Shown piece after piece: positions 1 to 5,913 of a stretch of 41,297 nucleotides of DNA (position 1 is the first letter of the stretch; each line of letters opens with the position of its first letter). The position numbers were made by a program, and so were the translations under genes. Where the stretch lies: IMG/VR virus record IMGVR_UViG_3300034520_000142, positions 1 through 41,297 of that record. The stretch is one strand, 5' to 3'. The notes beneath the pieces are model-generated. The model was not told the DNA's origin. It did not search any database and was given only the letters and a program-made list of their open reading frames with translations. Origin of the DNA: a virus.

Positions 1-127
1 TTTTTTTTTGTTTTATGCAGGGCCACCCACAATATGCTTATGCTACAACAAGGGGCGGAATACGGCAGAAATTGCACAAAAACCAGAGGCGGAAGGAGGA
101 TTTTACAAATGAAAGTAACAAAGAATT
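1..127. repeat. Terminal direct repeat, left copy (circular-assembly overlap)
   Basis: These 127 bases are identical to 41171-41297. An exact repeat of this length at the two contig ends is what a de Bruijn assembler with k=127 leaves on a circular or circularly permuted molecule, so I read it as an assembly overlap rather than a biological terminal repeat. The joint falls in the T-tract of an intrinsic terminator, and the repeat carries the start of the first gene (ATG at 109). Confidence 0.93.
86..99 (+). repeat. 14-bp linker repeat GAGGCGGAAGGAGG (five loci)
   Basis: The exact 14-mer occurs at 86-99 (again at 41256-41269 through the terminal repeat), 2920-2933, 4461-4474 and 12101-12114, with close variants at 381-394 (GGGGCGGAAGGAGG) and 2463-2476 (CAGGCGGAGGGAGG). 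Each copy ends in the AGGAGG of a ribosome-binding site, but the extra GAGGCGGA half is not needed for that. Only gene starts are marked by it, so it may serve recombination between gene modules or mRNA regulation. Confidence 0.75.
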
Positions 128-408
128 TAAAACGGAGGCTTGAGAAAGCAAAGCAAGAAGGTTTTAAGCGGGTTTATGTCGTGCTCGGCAACAAATTCGC
201 CACAACTTATTGCTCGGTTGTGGACATCGATACGTTATTGCAATGGCCTACTGGAACACACTATTGGGTTCCAAGACCAACAGGCGGAAGGTGGAAGGGG
301 TGGATGAATACAAGGCATCTTGATACCACAACTGACATACAATATAGCATGCTGTTTGACCAGTATTTCGATGAGAATGAGGGGCGGAAGGAGGCGGAAG
401 GTGCGTGA
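109..408 (+). CDS. Hypothetical early protein, 99 aa
   Basis: Unrecognised small basic protein. The start is ATG 109, 9 nt after the GGAAGGAGG run, rather than the upstream in-frame ATG at 34, which has no ribosome-binding site. The N-terminus is Lys/Arg-rich (MKVTKNLKRRLEKAKQEG) and predicted helical, followed by a Trp/Gly-rich middle (VPRPTGGRWKGW) and an acidic C-terminus ending KEAEGA. That last peptide is encoded by a copy of the GAGGCGGAAGG linker that also serves the next gene. It follows the strong terminator at 41140 across the circular joint, so its transcription depends on read-through or a weak promoter in bases 1-80. The next gene overlaps it by 4 nt, suggesting translational coupling. 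No function can be assigned. Confidence 0.75.
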   Translation: MKVTKNLKRRLEKAKQEGFKRVYVVLGNKFATTYCSVVDIDTLLQWPTGTHYWVPRPTGGRWKGWMNTRHLDTTTDIQYSMLFDQYFDENEGRKEAEGA

Positions 409-536
409 AATGTATAATATGTGGACAAGAAACTCCACAATATGAAACAGAGATGTCGTTTTTTAAAGATACACAGATAAAAATATGCCACGATTGCTTT
501 GACTTGATAGCTGAAGCCAAGAAAAATAGAAGATAA
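405..536 (+). CDS. Small zinc-finger protein, 43 aa
   Basis: A short gene starting at GTG 405 that overlaps the upstream stop as GTGA. AGGAGG at 389-394 lies 10 nt before the start. The protein has two CxxC knuckles, CIIC at residues 3-6 and CHDC at residues 28-31, separated by about 21 residues, which is the layout of a treble-clef or zinc-ribbon finger. It ends in a basic tail (KKNRR). A similar double-knuckle layout begins the protein at 5914. Small zinc-finger phage proteins often bind nucleic acid or host RNA polymerase, but the partner cannot be told here. A 10-bp terminator hairpin follows about 30 nt downstream. The alternative GTG at 401 hits a stop quickly, supporting this frame. 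Confidence 0.72.
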   Translation: MKCIICGQETPQYETEMSFFKDTQIKICHDCFDLIAEAKKNRR

Positions 537-566
537 TACAGTATACAGTATTATATGCTATAAAAA

Positions 567-600
567 GGGGTAGGTCGGGGCTATTGACCTACCCCTAAAT
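567..600 (+). terminator. Intrinsic terminator after the first early gene block
   Basis: A perfect 10-bp stem (GGGGTAGGTC at 567-576 pairs with GACCTACCCC at 586-595) has a 9-nt loop and is followed by TAAATTGTTT. The T-tract is modest, but the stem is strong and sits 30 nt after the 43-aa gene, closing the early block that runs across the circular joint. Confidence 0.8.
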
Positions 601-610
601 TGTTTGACAA

Positions 611-626
611 TGGAACGCAAATTCCA
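611..626. other. Small inverted repeat TGGAA-N6-TTCCA
   Basis: TGGAA at 611-615 and TTCCA at 622-626 form a 5-bp dyad with 6-bp spacing, directly after a TTGACA hexamer at 604-609. It could be a protein-binding half-site pair, but a dyad this short can arise by chance. Confidence 0.25.
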
Positions 627-678
627 CAATGCGGCACTACTTTGTGAAGAAAAGCACTGCAGGTATTAGTACCAGGTC

Positions 679-1124
679 TTATCACTTTAACAAAAATACT
701 GTCGTGTATATACTATAGGGGCAAAAAACGCGATAAACACTTTCGTGGCGTAGACCACTTGTGAAAGTGTGGTATAAAGTGAGGACGGGTGAGTGAGGGG
801 TGAGGACACTTTAACAGACGTGGTGTTACTATATATAGACTGGGATCTCGGGGGGTGAGTACATGAGTGAGGGCAAACAAAAAGGGCCGAGACCATTTTT
901 CCACATTTTATGTGTACTCAGCCTCGACCCCCATAACCATGCGGGTTAATAACGTCCGTTAAAGTGTACTCACCCTGTCCTCACCTCACTCACCTGCGTT
1001 TCTTTTTTCTGAATTCTATATACAATTCACTACAACGGCGTAACACTTTTGCCTTTTTCGGGCCCCTTGCCCTACTTTTTTCTTTATCTCCCACCGAACT
1101 GTGGGCCTTTTAACCCTCACTCAC
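679..1124. other. Iteron-rich control region, candidate replication origin
   Basis: Non-coding stretch with a family of GTGAG-based repeats in both orientations. On the plus strand: GTGAGGAC at 779 and 800, GTGAGTGAGG at 789, GTGAGTAC at 855 and ATGAGTGAGG at 863. On the minus strand: complements of GTGAGTAC at 966-973, GTGAGGAC at 977-984 and GTGAGTGAGG at 984-993 and 1115-1124. ACTTTAAC flanks them at 684 and 808, with its complement at 958-965. The block 779-815 is thus mirrored at 958-993 around an AT-rich centre. Clusters of short repeats in inverted arrays are typical of initiator-binding origins, or of multi-operator control regions. The phage encodes a RepB/AEP-type primase that could act here. 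The assignment as origin is inference. Confidence 0.5.
686..714 (+). promoter_or_regulatory. Possible promoter inside the non-coding region
   Basis: TTTAAC (686-691), a 17-nt spacer and TATACT (709-714), followed by ATAGGGG as a plausible start region. TATACTATAGG also occurs at the strong promoter near 39916. The same TTTAAC, a 16-nt spacer and TATATA recur at 810-837. The -35 match is weak. Any transcript would enter a gene-free region, so it may make a non-coding or origin RNA. Confidence 0.35.
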
Positions 1125-1144
1125 CCCTTTGGCCTATACCCTAA

Positions 1145-1565
1145 AACCTAGGTACACACTGCTTTGCTCCATTCTACCACATCTTTTTACCTTTGTCAAC
1201 CCCCGCCATCCCTAGCCCTCTTCCTATCATTCACTTTACCTCTTATCTCAATTTCCGTCAACATATTTTTGTTTATGTTTTCTTTCCATCCACACCCACC
1301 CCCAACCCACCCCCCAATTGTGGACTTCAAAGCCCCTCATCCTTTGCCCAAAACCCCTTCTCTCGTGCCCCAGAACGCCTCATCTTTCTCTCCCAAGCAT
1401 AAAACACTACCCCCACCCCTTCAAATTCAATCTACGTCATCCTAGCCCCACATATCCCCCCAATGTGGTACTCCAGGCCTATTTTTATCTTGTTCATCCC
1501 AAATACTTAGGCCTACAGCCCCATAACACGCCAAAACCCCAGCATTAGCAAGGCTTCTTTCAATT
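1145..1565. other. C-rich, G-poor non-coding tract with strand asymmetry
   Basis: About 400 bp where the plus strand is almost entirely C, T and A with very few G, unlike the purine-rich genes on either side. Open frames here give Pro/Ser/His-rich low-complexity peptides with no ribosome-binding site, so I call no gene. It lies between the iteron cluster and the early promoter at 1578. Candidate roles are a single-strand initiation site, a leading/lagging switch, or an R-loop former if transcribed leftward. All of these are inferences. Confidence 0.55.
1295..1315 (-). other. G-quadruplex motif on the minus strand
   Basis: Plus-strand C-runs of 3, 5, 3 and 6 are separated by loops of 1, 2 and 1 nt. 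The minus strand therefore carries four G-tracts with very short loops, a strong predicted parallel G-quadruplex. It lies inside the C-rich tract between the candidate origin and the early promoter. Confidence 0.6.
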
Positions 1566-1577
1566 TTCTCGCCCCTC

Positions 1578-1605
1578 TTGACATGCAGGCCCAATGGTCT
1601 ATAAT
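1578..1605 (+). promoter_or_regulatory. Strong sigma70-type early promoter
   Basis: Exact TTGACA (1578-1583), a 16-nt spacer and exact TATAAT (1600-1605). Transcription would start near 1612, leaving about 25 nt of leader with GAAGGAGGAG before ATG 1639. It is the best promoter match noticed in the window and should drive the rightward early/middle operon. Confidence 0.85.
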
Positions 1606-1638
1606 ATAGTCAAAACAACCTAGAAGGAGGAGAGCAAG

Positions 1639-2244
1639 ATGGCAAAGAAAAGAACAAAGAGATTCTACGTGAGATTCTACGTGGAAGAAAGGGCAGTAAG
1701 AATCACAAACAAAAACGACATTGCCGCCATAAATTTTGCAGCACTCGCCACAGCTACCCCTACCTTTGACGATCGCCCTACTGAATATATTTGCGTACGA
1801 AATAAACGTGTGGCCGGTACTGATAATTGCAGAATACATTGTGCCACTTTAGAAGACGGTTTAATTGAAGACGGGCTTTATCGCCTCGTTAAAAGCACAA
1901 AAAAAGAAGTTATCGTCGAACGTATTAAAGATGACGTGAACTACCCTTCGCAAACAGCAATTGACAAATACCTACAGATTACTGGCCGCAAGGTAGAAGT
2001 CAAAGAAAAAATACTTAAATTTTTACCAGCTATCTTAGTCTACCTTGTGGGCGGCAACGGGCAAGCAATCAAGCCAGAATATCTCATCGATGTATGCAAG
2101 TTTTTACCCTCAGCTAATGTTATTGTTACATTATCATCCGACCCCACCCATGGAGTACACATACTACACACAAGCGAGAATATGGAAGCTTTCATTATGC
2201 CCATCGTCTTAAACTCTAGCAAAATAGTAGAAAGAAAATATTAA
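1639..2244 (+). CDS. Hypothetical protein, 201 aa, first gene of the main early operon
   Basis: First gene downstream of the consensus promoter at 1578, with AAGGAGGAG 7 nt before ATG 1639. The N-terminus is very basic (MAKKRTKRFYVRFYVEERAV). The first half reads as beta-rich (VIVERIKDDV) and the second half as mixed alpha/beta (ILKFLPAILVYLVGG). No signal peptide or family motif is recognised. The hydrophobic stretch near residue 135 is short and interrupted, so a membrane protein is unlikely. Being first behind the strongest promoter, it is probably made early and in quantity, as host-takeover or anti-defence proteins often are. That role is inferred from position only. Confidence 0.8.
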   Translation: MAKKRTKRFYVRFYVEERAVRITNKNDIAAINFAALATATPTFDDRPTEYICVRNKRVAGTDNCRIHCATLEDGLIEDGLYRLVKSTKKEVIVERIKDDVNYPSQTAIDKYLQITGRKVEVKEKILKFLPAILVYLVGGNGQAIKPEYLIDVCKFLPSANVIVTLSSDPTHGVHILHTSENMEAFIMPIVLNSSKIVERKY

Positions 2245-2258
2245 TGGAGGAGATTAAC

Positions 2259-2462
2259 ATGTCTAAAACAAGGAGCGTAAGTTTTTATTTCGTCCCCACA
2301 GGTGGGAGCAAGCTCTTCACCTGTGGTAGAGGCAAGTTCGATAACGGCAGTAACATAGAACACTGCTTTTACTTCATCGTTAATATCCCTATCCTTAAGA
2401 AGTTTTTTAACGCTCGCTATTGTGGTATGTACGGTGACGTAAAAATAAAAACTTATGCCTAA
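2259..2462 (+). CDS. Hypothetical protein, 67 aa
   Basis: Start chosen at ATG 2259, 7 nt after GGAGGAG at 2246-2252. The in-frame ATG at 2244 overlaps that ribosome-binding site and the previous stop, so it is unlikely. The protein begins MSKTRSVSFYFVPTGGSK, contains two Gly-rich turns and three Cys (TCG, HCF, YCG) and ends KIKTYA. The spaced cysteines might bind metal, but the pattern is irregular. No family is recognised. Its last codons overlap an upstream in-frame ATG of the next gene, and the two share close spacing typical of one operon. Confidence 0.65.
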   Translation: MSKTRSVSFYFVPTGGSKLFTCGRGKFDNGSNIEHCFYFIVNIPILKKFFNARYCGMYGDVKIKTYA

Positions 2463-2484
2463 CAGGCGGAGGGAGGGATTAAAG

Positions 2485-2724
2485 ATGCCTAATCTGCATT
2501 ACTATGAGGCAAAACCCAAAAACGGGCGGTTAACGGGCCGCCACAAGAAGGAACTACAGAAAGCAGGATTCTACTGGGCAGGCCTAGGATGGATTGCCCA
2601 AGCGGAACGACCGCCTAGGGTGTGGGGCTGTACTGTTAGAGTTATAAAACCTAAAACTGGCCCAATTGTAATTAAGACAGAGCAAGATTGGTATAAGTTT
2701 TTAAAAAAGACATTTGGATTTTAA
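2485..2724 (+). CDS. Hypothetical protein, 79 aa
   Basis: The start is ATG 2485, preceded by GGCGGAGGGAGGG, rather than the ATG at 2455 inside the previous gene. The sequence is basic and aromatic (YYEAKPKNGRLTGRHKKEL, then FYWAGLGWIAQAERPP) and ends in an aromatic/basic helix (WYKFLKKTFGF). The charge pattern would suit nucleic-acid or ribonucleoprotein binding, but no known domain is recognised. The ribosome-binding region is a variant (CAGGCGGAGGGAGG) of the 14-bp linker seen before other genes. Confidence 0.65.
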   Translation: MPNLHYYEAKPKNGRLTGRHKKELQKAGFYWAGLGWIAQAERPPRVWGCTVRVIKPKTGPIVIKTEQDWYKFLKKTFGF

Positions 2725-2751
2725 TGAAGACATAAAAAGGAGGAATAACAA

Positions 2752-2970
2752 GTGAAAGAAATTACTATAAAGTTATCAGAAGCAGAAATTAACCACCTGT
2801 TAGCACACTTAGAAGCTAATGGTCAAATAACTGGCATGAATTACGATTGGTATTATGGTGATCTAAAAAAGTTTGAAATAATACACGAACGATTAAAGCA
2901 AAAATTAAATAGCGCGATAGAGGCGGAAGGAGGAGATTTAAATGACGGTAAAGATATTGACAACGGCTGA
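2752..2970 (+). CDS. Hypothetical protein, 72 aa
   Basis: Starts at GTG 2752 with AAAGGAGGAATAACAA before it. The sequence MKEITIKLSEAEINHLLAHL is an amphipathic beta-helix start like those of small antirepressor or Arc-like proteins, but no ribbon-helix-helix can be firmly called. It continues with helices rich in Lys and Glu. The 3' end contains the exact linker GAGGCGGAAGGAGG (encoding EAEGG) at 2920-2933, which is the ribosome-binding site of the next gene. The two genes overlap by 29 nt, so translation is probably coupled. Confidence 0.65.
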   Translation: MKEITIKLSEAEINHLLAHLEANGQITGMNYDWYYGDLKKFEIIHERLKQKLNSAIEAEGGDLNDGKDIDNG

Positions 2971-3706
2971 AATTAGAGATGCCATAGACAGCCACAATCT
3001 ATGGCTCAGGGGAGACTACAATGGACGACAGGCTCGGTTCCAAGACTGTATTATCGCTGAAGAAGACCTTAAGGGTGTAAAACTCCGCAAGGCTTGGTTC
3101 ACTAATGTTTGCTTCGATGACGTCAATTTTGAGGACGCAGACCTTTCGAGCGCCATATTCACCGATGTGGTTATGCATCGGTGTAATCTTACAAAGGCGC
3201 ATGGCGACAATGTCACGTTTGAAAGGTCGAAGGTAGACGGCTGTATTTTTGATCACGCCTACCTCGAGAATGCTGACTTCAAGTGTGTGGAAGCGAGCAA
3301 GGCTAGCTTTTCACATGCGTATCTAGTTAGGGCTAACTTCACCGAAGCCGTGCTAACATATTCAAACTTCAGGTTTGCTAAGTGCAACAGTGCATGTTTC
3401 GACAGGGCTGACATGCGCTGGGCGAACCTGGAGGAGGGGAGCTTCACTAACGCCAGTATGTGGGATGTGGATCTCTTCCAGGCGAAGCTTAACTTCGCTA
3501 AGATGAAAGGCGCAAGCCTGTGGGGATCGGCCCTCCCTTTCGGCCACCACTTTACTATCAGCACGGCACACGGCCTCTACAACATCCTTGAGATGCTGAA
3601 GGCAATATACTGCCTTGAGTGTGATGGAGATAACAATGAGTATGCTGAGTTCCAAGAAATAATAAGGCTTATTAAGCCATACGTGGAAAAGCTAGGTAAG
3701 TCATAA
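2942..3706 (+). CDS. Pentapeptide-repeat protein, 254 aa
   Basis: Residues about 30-205 are built of five-residue repeats of the A(D/N)(L/F)xx type: VNFED ADLSS AIFTD, then AYLENADFKC, ANFTEAVLTY, ADMRWANLEE and LNFAKMKGASLWG. Such repeats fold into a right-handed quadrilateral beta-helix. Members such as MfpA and Qnr mimic B-DNA and bind gyrase; most phage members are uncharacterised. The last ~50 residues (from SALPFGHHF) leave the repeat and form a helical cap, possibly a dimer interface. It starts at ATG 2942, overlaps the upstream gene, and uses the exact 14-bp linker as ribosome-binding site. GC content appears higher than in its neighbours. A gyrase or host DNA-binding target is inference. 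Confidence 0.88.
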   Translation: MTVKILTTAEIRDAIDSHNLWLRGDYNGRQARFQDCIIAEEDLKGVKLRKAWFTNVCFDDVNFEDADLSSAIFTDVVMHRCNLTKAHGDNVTFERSKVDGCIFDHAYLENADFKCVEASKASFSHAYLVRANFTEAVLTYSNFRFAKCNSACFDRADMRWANLEEGSFTNASMWDVDLFQAKLNFAKMKGASLWGSALPFGHHFTISTAHGLYNILEMLKAIYCLECDGDNNEYAEFQEIIRLIKPYVEKLGKS

Positions 3707-3729
3707 AAATAAAAAAGGAGGAGAAGAAA

Positions 3730-4362
3730 ATGTTAAGGAAGAAAGCATTATTAAAGGTTCATCCGCTTCTAAACCACATGGAAGAGGTAGCATATGCAGA
3801 ACGTGTTAACGATGTGTCTTATCACATCCTTGATATTAATGTTCTGCAGCGACCTATATTGCAGGGCGAAACGTGGGTCGCTTTAACAAGGACGGATACT
3901 CACTACATACCAGTCTCCACTAAGCTGGACTCTATGCCAGTGCGCTACAAGGCACCTGGAGGAAGGTGTCTCGTAGATTGGGGCGAAGGGTCTCATTATG
4001 ATACCACGCCCGCAATCTATAACGTTTCAGGCCCAACCATAGGTGACGGTATATATAACATCGGCACATACGACCTTGAGTATGTCGCGTGTGTCAAGCG
4101 TGGAGAATTGGGTGAAGTATCGTTGGCCATTTACATTGTCCCTGACGGACTAAAGCAAATGGTTGACGAAGCCGTAGAAAAGGAGGTAGAACGATTAGTC
4201 CACAGCAAGAACGAAGTCATAAGGAAATACAAGGAATCAAAGCAAGATGACGATGACGCATGTCGTACCTGTGTGTTTAATATTAACATTGATGATGATG
4301 ACGACGATGAGGATGACGATGAGAATGACGATGAGAATGACGATGAGGATGAATACGCATAG
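3730..4362 (+). CDS. Hypothetical protein with poly-acidic C-terminal tail, 210 aa
   Basis: Residues 1-165 look globular and mixed alpha/beta with several His, Gly and Tyr (GGRCLVDWGEGSHYDTTPAI, GDGIYNIGTYDL). A helical stretch (EAVEKEVERLVHSKNEV) follows. The last 40 residues are dominated by Asp and Glu and are encoded by a tandem GAT/GAC/GAG array at about 4244-4353. A Cys pair (CRTC) sits within the tail. Acidic tails can mimic DNA or bind basic host proteins; that is inferred. The family is not recognised. Ribosome-binding site AAGGAGGAG lies before ATG 3730. A terminator follows the stop directly, ending this operon segment. Confidence 0.8.
   Translation: MLRKKALLKVHPLLNHMEEVAYAERVNDVSYHILDINVLQRPILQGETWVALTRTDTHYIPVSTKLDSMPVRYKAPGGRCLVDWGEGSHYDTTPAIYNVSGPTIGDGIYNIGTYDLEYVACVKRGELGEVSLAIYIVPDGLKQMVDEAVEKEVERLVHSKNEVIRKYKESKQDDDDACRTCVFNINIDDDDDDEDDDENDDENDDEDEYA
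4244..4353 (+). repeat. GAT/GAC/GAG trinucleotide array coding for an acidic tail
   Basis: Degenerate tandem array in which nearly every codon is GAT, GAC, GAG or AAT. It includes the 12-mer GAGAATGACGAT twice in a row at 4321-4344. Such arrays expand and contract by slippage, so tail length may differ between related phages. Confidence 0.75.
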
Positions 4363-4398
4363 ACAGTAGGGGAACTTTGTTCCCCCTACTGTTGTATT
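4363..4398 (+). terminator. Intrinsic terminator after the acidic-tail gene
   Basis: ACAGTAGGGGAA (4363-4374) pairs with TTCCCCCTACTGT (4380-4392) with one bulged base and a 5-nt loop, followed by TGTATTTT. It starts at the first base after the stop codon. The next gene is 120 nt away, and no clear promoter was seen between them, so partial read-through is likely. Confidence 0.8.
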
Positions 4399-4483
4399 TT
4401 GTATAGCGGAGAAAAGCATTAACCCGCTTACCAGATACAATAATCAGTAATTAAACCCAAGAGGCGGAAGGAGGAGAAATAAA

Positions 4484-4825
4484 ATGACAAGAGCAGAGAA
4501 ACTAAGAAGTTATGGATGGACCGTTCTTGCTAACCTTCACAACTGTGCTTTTGTGGTTGAAACAAGCCAAGGTGACCGTGAAGTCTTGTGTTTTTACCGT
4601 GATGGGCTGAGCGACGTGCCTATGGTCAACGGGTATTTTGCTGATTCGTTTAGTGGTAGTTTTCTCAACGAATTATATGAATCTCCACACAAATTCTTGA
4701 AAACATTTTACAGTTATTGCACATCTAATATCCCCGATTGGAGCTTGAAAGAGGAGTTGTTTTTCCAAACGATAGGTGCTTTTAATGCCGCTTTTCATGA
4801 AATGAAAGGAGGAGAACTAAAATGA
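4484..4825 (+). CDS. Hypothetical protein, 113 aa, paralogue of the next gene
   Basis: ATG 4484 is preceded by the exact linker GAGGCGGAAGGAGG at 4461-4474. It aligns by eye with the protein at 4822: F-V-V-E-T-S-Q-G-D versus F-V-A-E-D-R-A-G-D, both followed by a FY dipeptide, an IPMV/VPMV motif, an acidic/basic turn and a helix of pattern P-x-(K/E)-F-L-(K/E)-(T/S)-F. The pair therefore arose by tandem duplication with strong divergence. Function is unknown. The C-terminus contains AAFHEMKGGELK, whose codons carry the AAAGGAGGAG ribosome-binding site of the next gene. The genes overlap by 4 nt (ATGA). Confidence 0.72.
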   Translation: MTRAEKLRSYGWTVLANLHNCAFVVETSQGDREVLCFYRDGLSDVPMVNGYFADSFSGSFLNELYESPHKFLKTFYSYCTSNIPDWSLKEELFFQTIGAFNAAFHEMKGGELK

Positions 4826-5139
4826 CTAAGTTAAAATTCTTACAAGAAGCTTTCAAGCAAAAAGGCCTAACAATCAAAGCCGCCAAGGCCGATGAAGAAA
4901 TCGAAGACTACATATTCGTTGCGGAAGACAGAGCAGGAGACACCCAAGTCTATCATTTCTACTTAGCGTGGCTATCATTGATACCTATGGTTGAAATATA
5001 TCTTTTCAATTCATTCAAAAAAAGAGAACGCAATAAACTCCGCAAACGACCACAGGAATTTCTTGAAAGTTTTGATCGTTATATGCTCCACAATTTAGCA
5101 GATATAGTCATGGAAGAAGACGAGTGGCTAGCACAATAA
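4822..5139 (+). CDS. Hypothetical protein, 105 aa, paralogue of the previous gene
   Basis: Overlaps the upstream stop as ATGA, with AAAGGAGGAG placed 6-7 nt before it, so translation is coupled. It shares with the upstream paralogue the FVAED/FVVET strand, a GD turn, an aromatic pair and the IPMV/VPMV motif, but is more basic in the middle (FKKRERNKLRKRPQEF). It ends in an acidic helix (VMEEDEWLAQ). No domain is recognised. Tandem, diverged small genes are typical of phage accessory regions under selection by host defences, which is a general observation and not proof of role. Confidence 0.72.
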   Translation: MTKLKFLQEAFKQKGLTIKAAKADEEIEDYIFVAEDRAGDTQVYHFYLAWLSLIPMVEIYLFNSFKKRERNKLRKRPQEFLESFDRYMLHNLADIVMEEDEWLAQ

Positions 5140-5154
5140 AAGGAGGAGATAAAG

Positions 5155-5541
5155 ATGAAAGACTGGGAACTAATACTGAATGCGGGACGACAAAGAGTTT
5201 ATAAATTAAATTTTAAGGTACGATACTTTAAACGACCAGATGAAGAATTAACACCCATTAAAGAAGCATTCGACTACAACATTTGCTTACCAGAACACTT
5301 AGAAATAATTGACGACACTGAAACAATCGACAAGGTTTGTGTATCTGACGCTTATGACCACGTGGAACGGTTAGTCTTCCCTGTAGTGTACGCTATCGAT
5401 AAACGTACAGGTGCTGAACATTTATTCATAAACCCCCTCGATATAGATGGATATATGACGCCACTAATTGGATATGGTTACGCAAAGACTATACATAAGG
5501 ACGAGGTTTACTTGAGACATCTTAGAATGCTTAACAAATAA
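5155..5541 (+). CDS. Hypothetical protein, 128 aa
   Basis: Clear coding frame with AAAGGAGGAGATAAAG before ATG 5155. The sequence reads as mixed beta/alpha with many charged residues (RVYKLNFKVRYFKRPDEEL) and a C-terminal segment rich in Gly and Tyr (DIDGYMTPLIGYGYAKTIHK). No signal, membrane segment or known motif. It lies in a tightly packed run of small genes with 15-20 nt gaps, consistent with one polycistronic early mRNA. Confidence 0.7.
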   Translation: MKDWELILNAGRQRVYKLNFKVRYFKRPDEELTPIKEAFDYNICLPEHLEIIDDTETIDKVCVSDAYDHVERLVFPVVYAIDKRTGAEHLFINPLDIDGYMTPLIGYGYAKTIHKDEVYLRHLRMLNK

Positions 5542-5562
5542 AAGCATAAGGAGGAGATTTAT

Positions 5563-5913
5563 ATGATAAACATAGAAAGTAAGGCTTGGAAGATTTTATC
5601 ACCCAGCGGCGAGGGCACAAAAGACTACTTTCTTTTCATAACACGTTTTGACCTGGGCATGATGTTTCATTTTCATAGGGATAACAACAAGGATGAGTTT
5701 GATGTGGATGCATACTTAGTACAAAATGCAATAAGCGAAATAGGAGTACTTGAAGCAAACGCGCAGGAGGCTCTTAAGGAAGATAAGGACGGGTTCTTTG
5801 AGATGGTTAAAAAATATAACGAGCGTGGCGAATTAAAAAGGCTGTATAAAGAATTAGTCCAGCGGGAGCTGGTATGTCCCCCTGACTGGTATGTTGAATG
5901 GGAGGAGGATTAA
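5563..5913 (+). CDS. Hypothetical protein, 116 aa
   Basis: Starts at ATG 5563 after AAGGAGGAGATTTAT. The N-terminal half has alternating hydrophobic strands with aromatic residues (DYFLFITRFDLGMMFHFH), and the C-terminal half is helical and charged, ending PPDWYVEWEED. Its order (beta sheet, then acidic helix) loosely recalls the paralogues at 4484 and 4822, but I could not make a convincing alignment. The codons for the C-terminal WEED carry GGGAGGAGG, the ribosome-binding site of the next gene, which starts directly after the stop. Confidence 0.7.
   Translation: MINIESKAWKILSPSGEGTKDYFLFITRFDLGMMFHFHRDNNKDEFDVDAYLVQNAISEIGVLEANAQEALKEDKDGFFEMVKKYNERGELKRLYKELVQRELVCPPDWYVEWEED

Noticed and set aside
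1164-1548. Overlapping Pro/Ser/His-rich open frames on the plus strand
   Set aside because: They follow from the C-rich, G-poor base composition, overlap in several frames, have no ribosome-binding site and show low-complexity protein.
1513-1839. 108-aa minus-strand frame
   Set aside because: Antisense to the early promoter and the start of the 1639 gene, with no ribosome-binding site.
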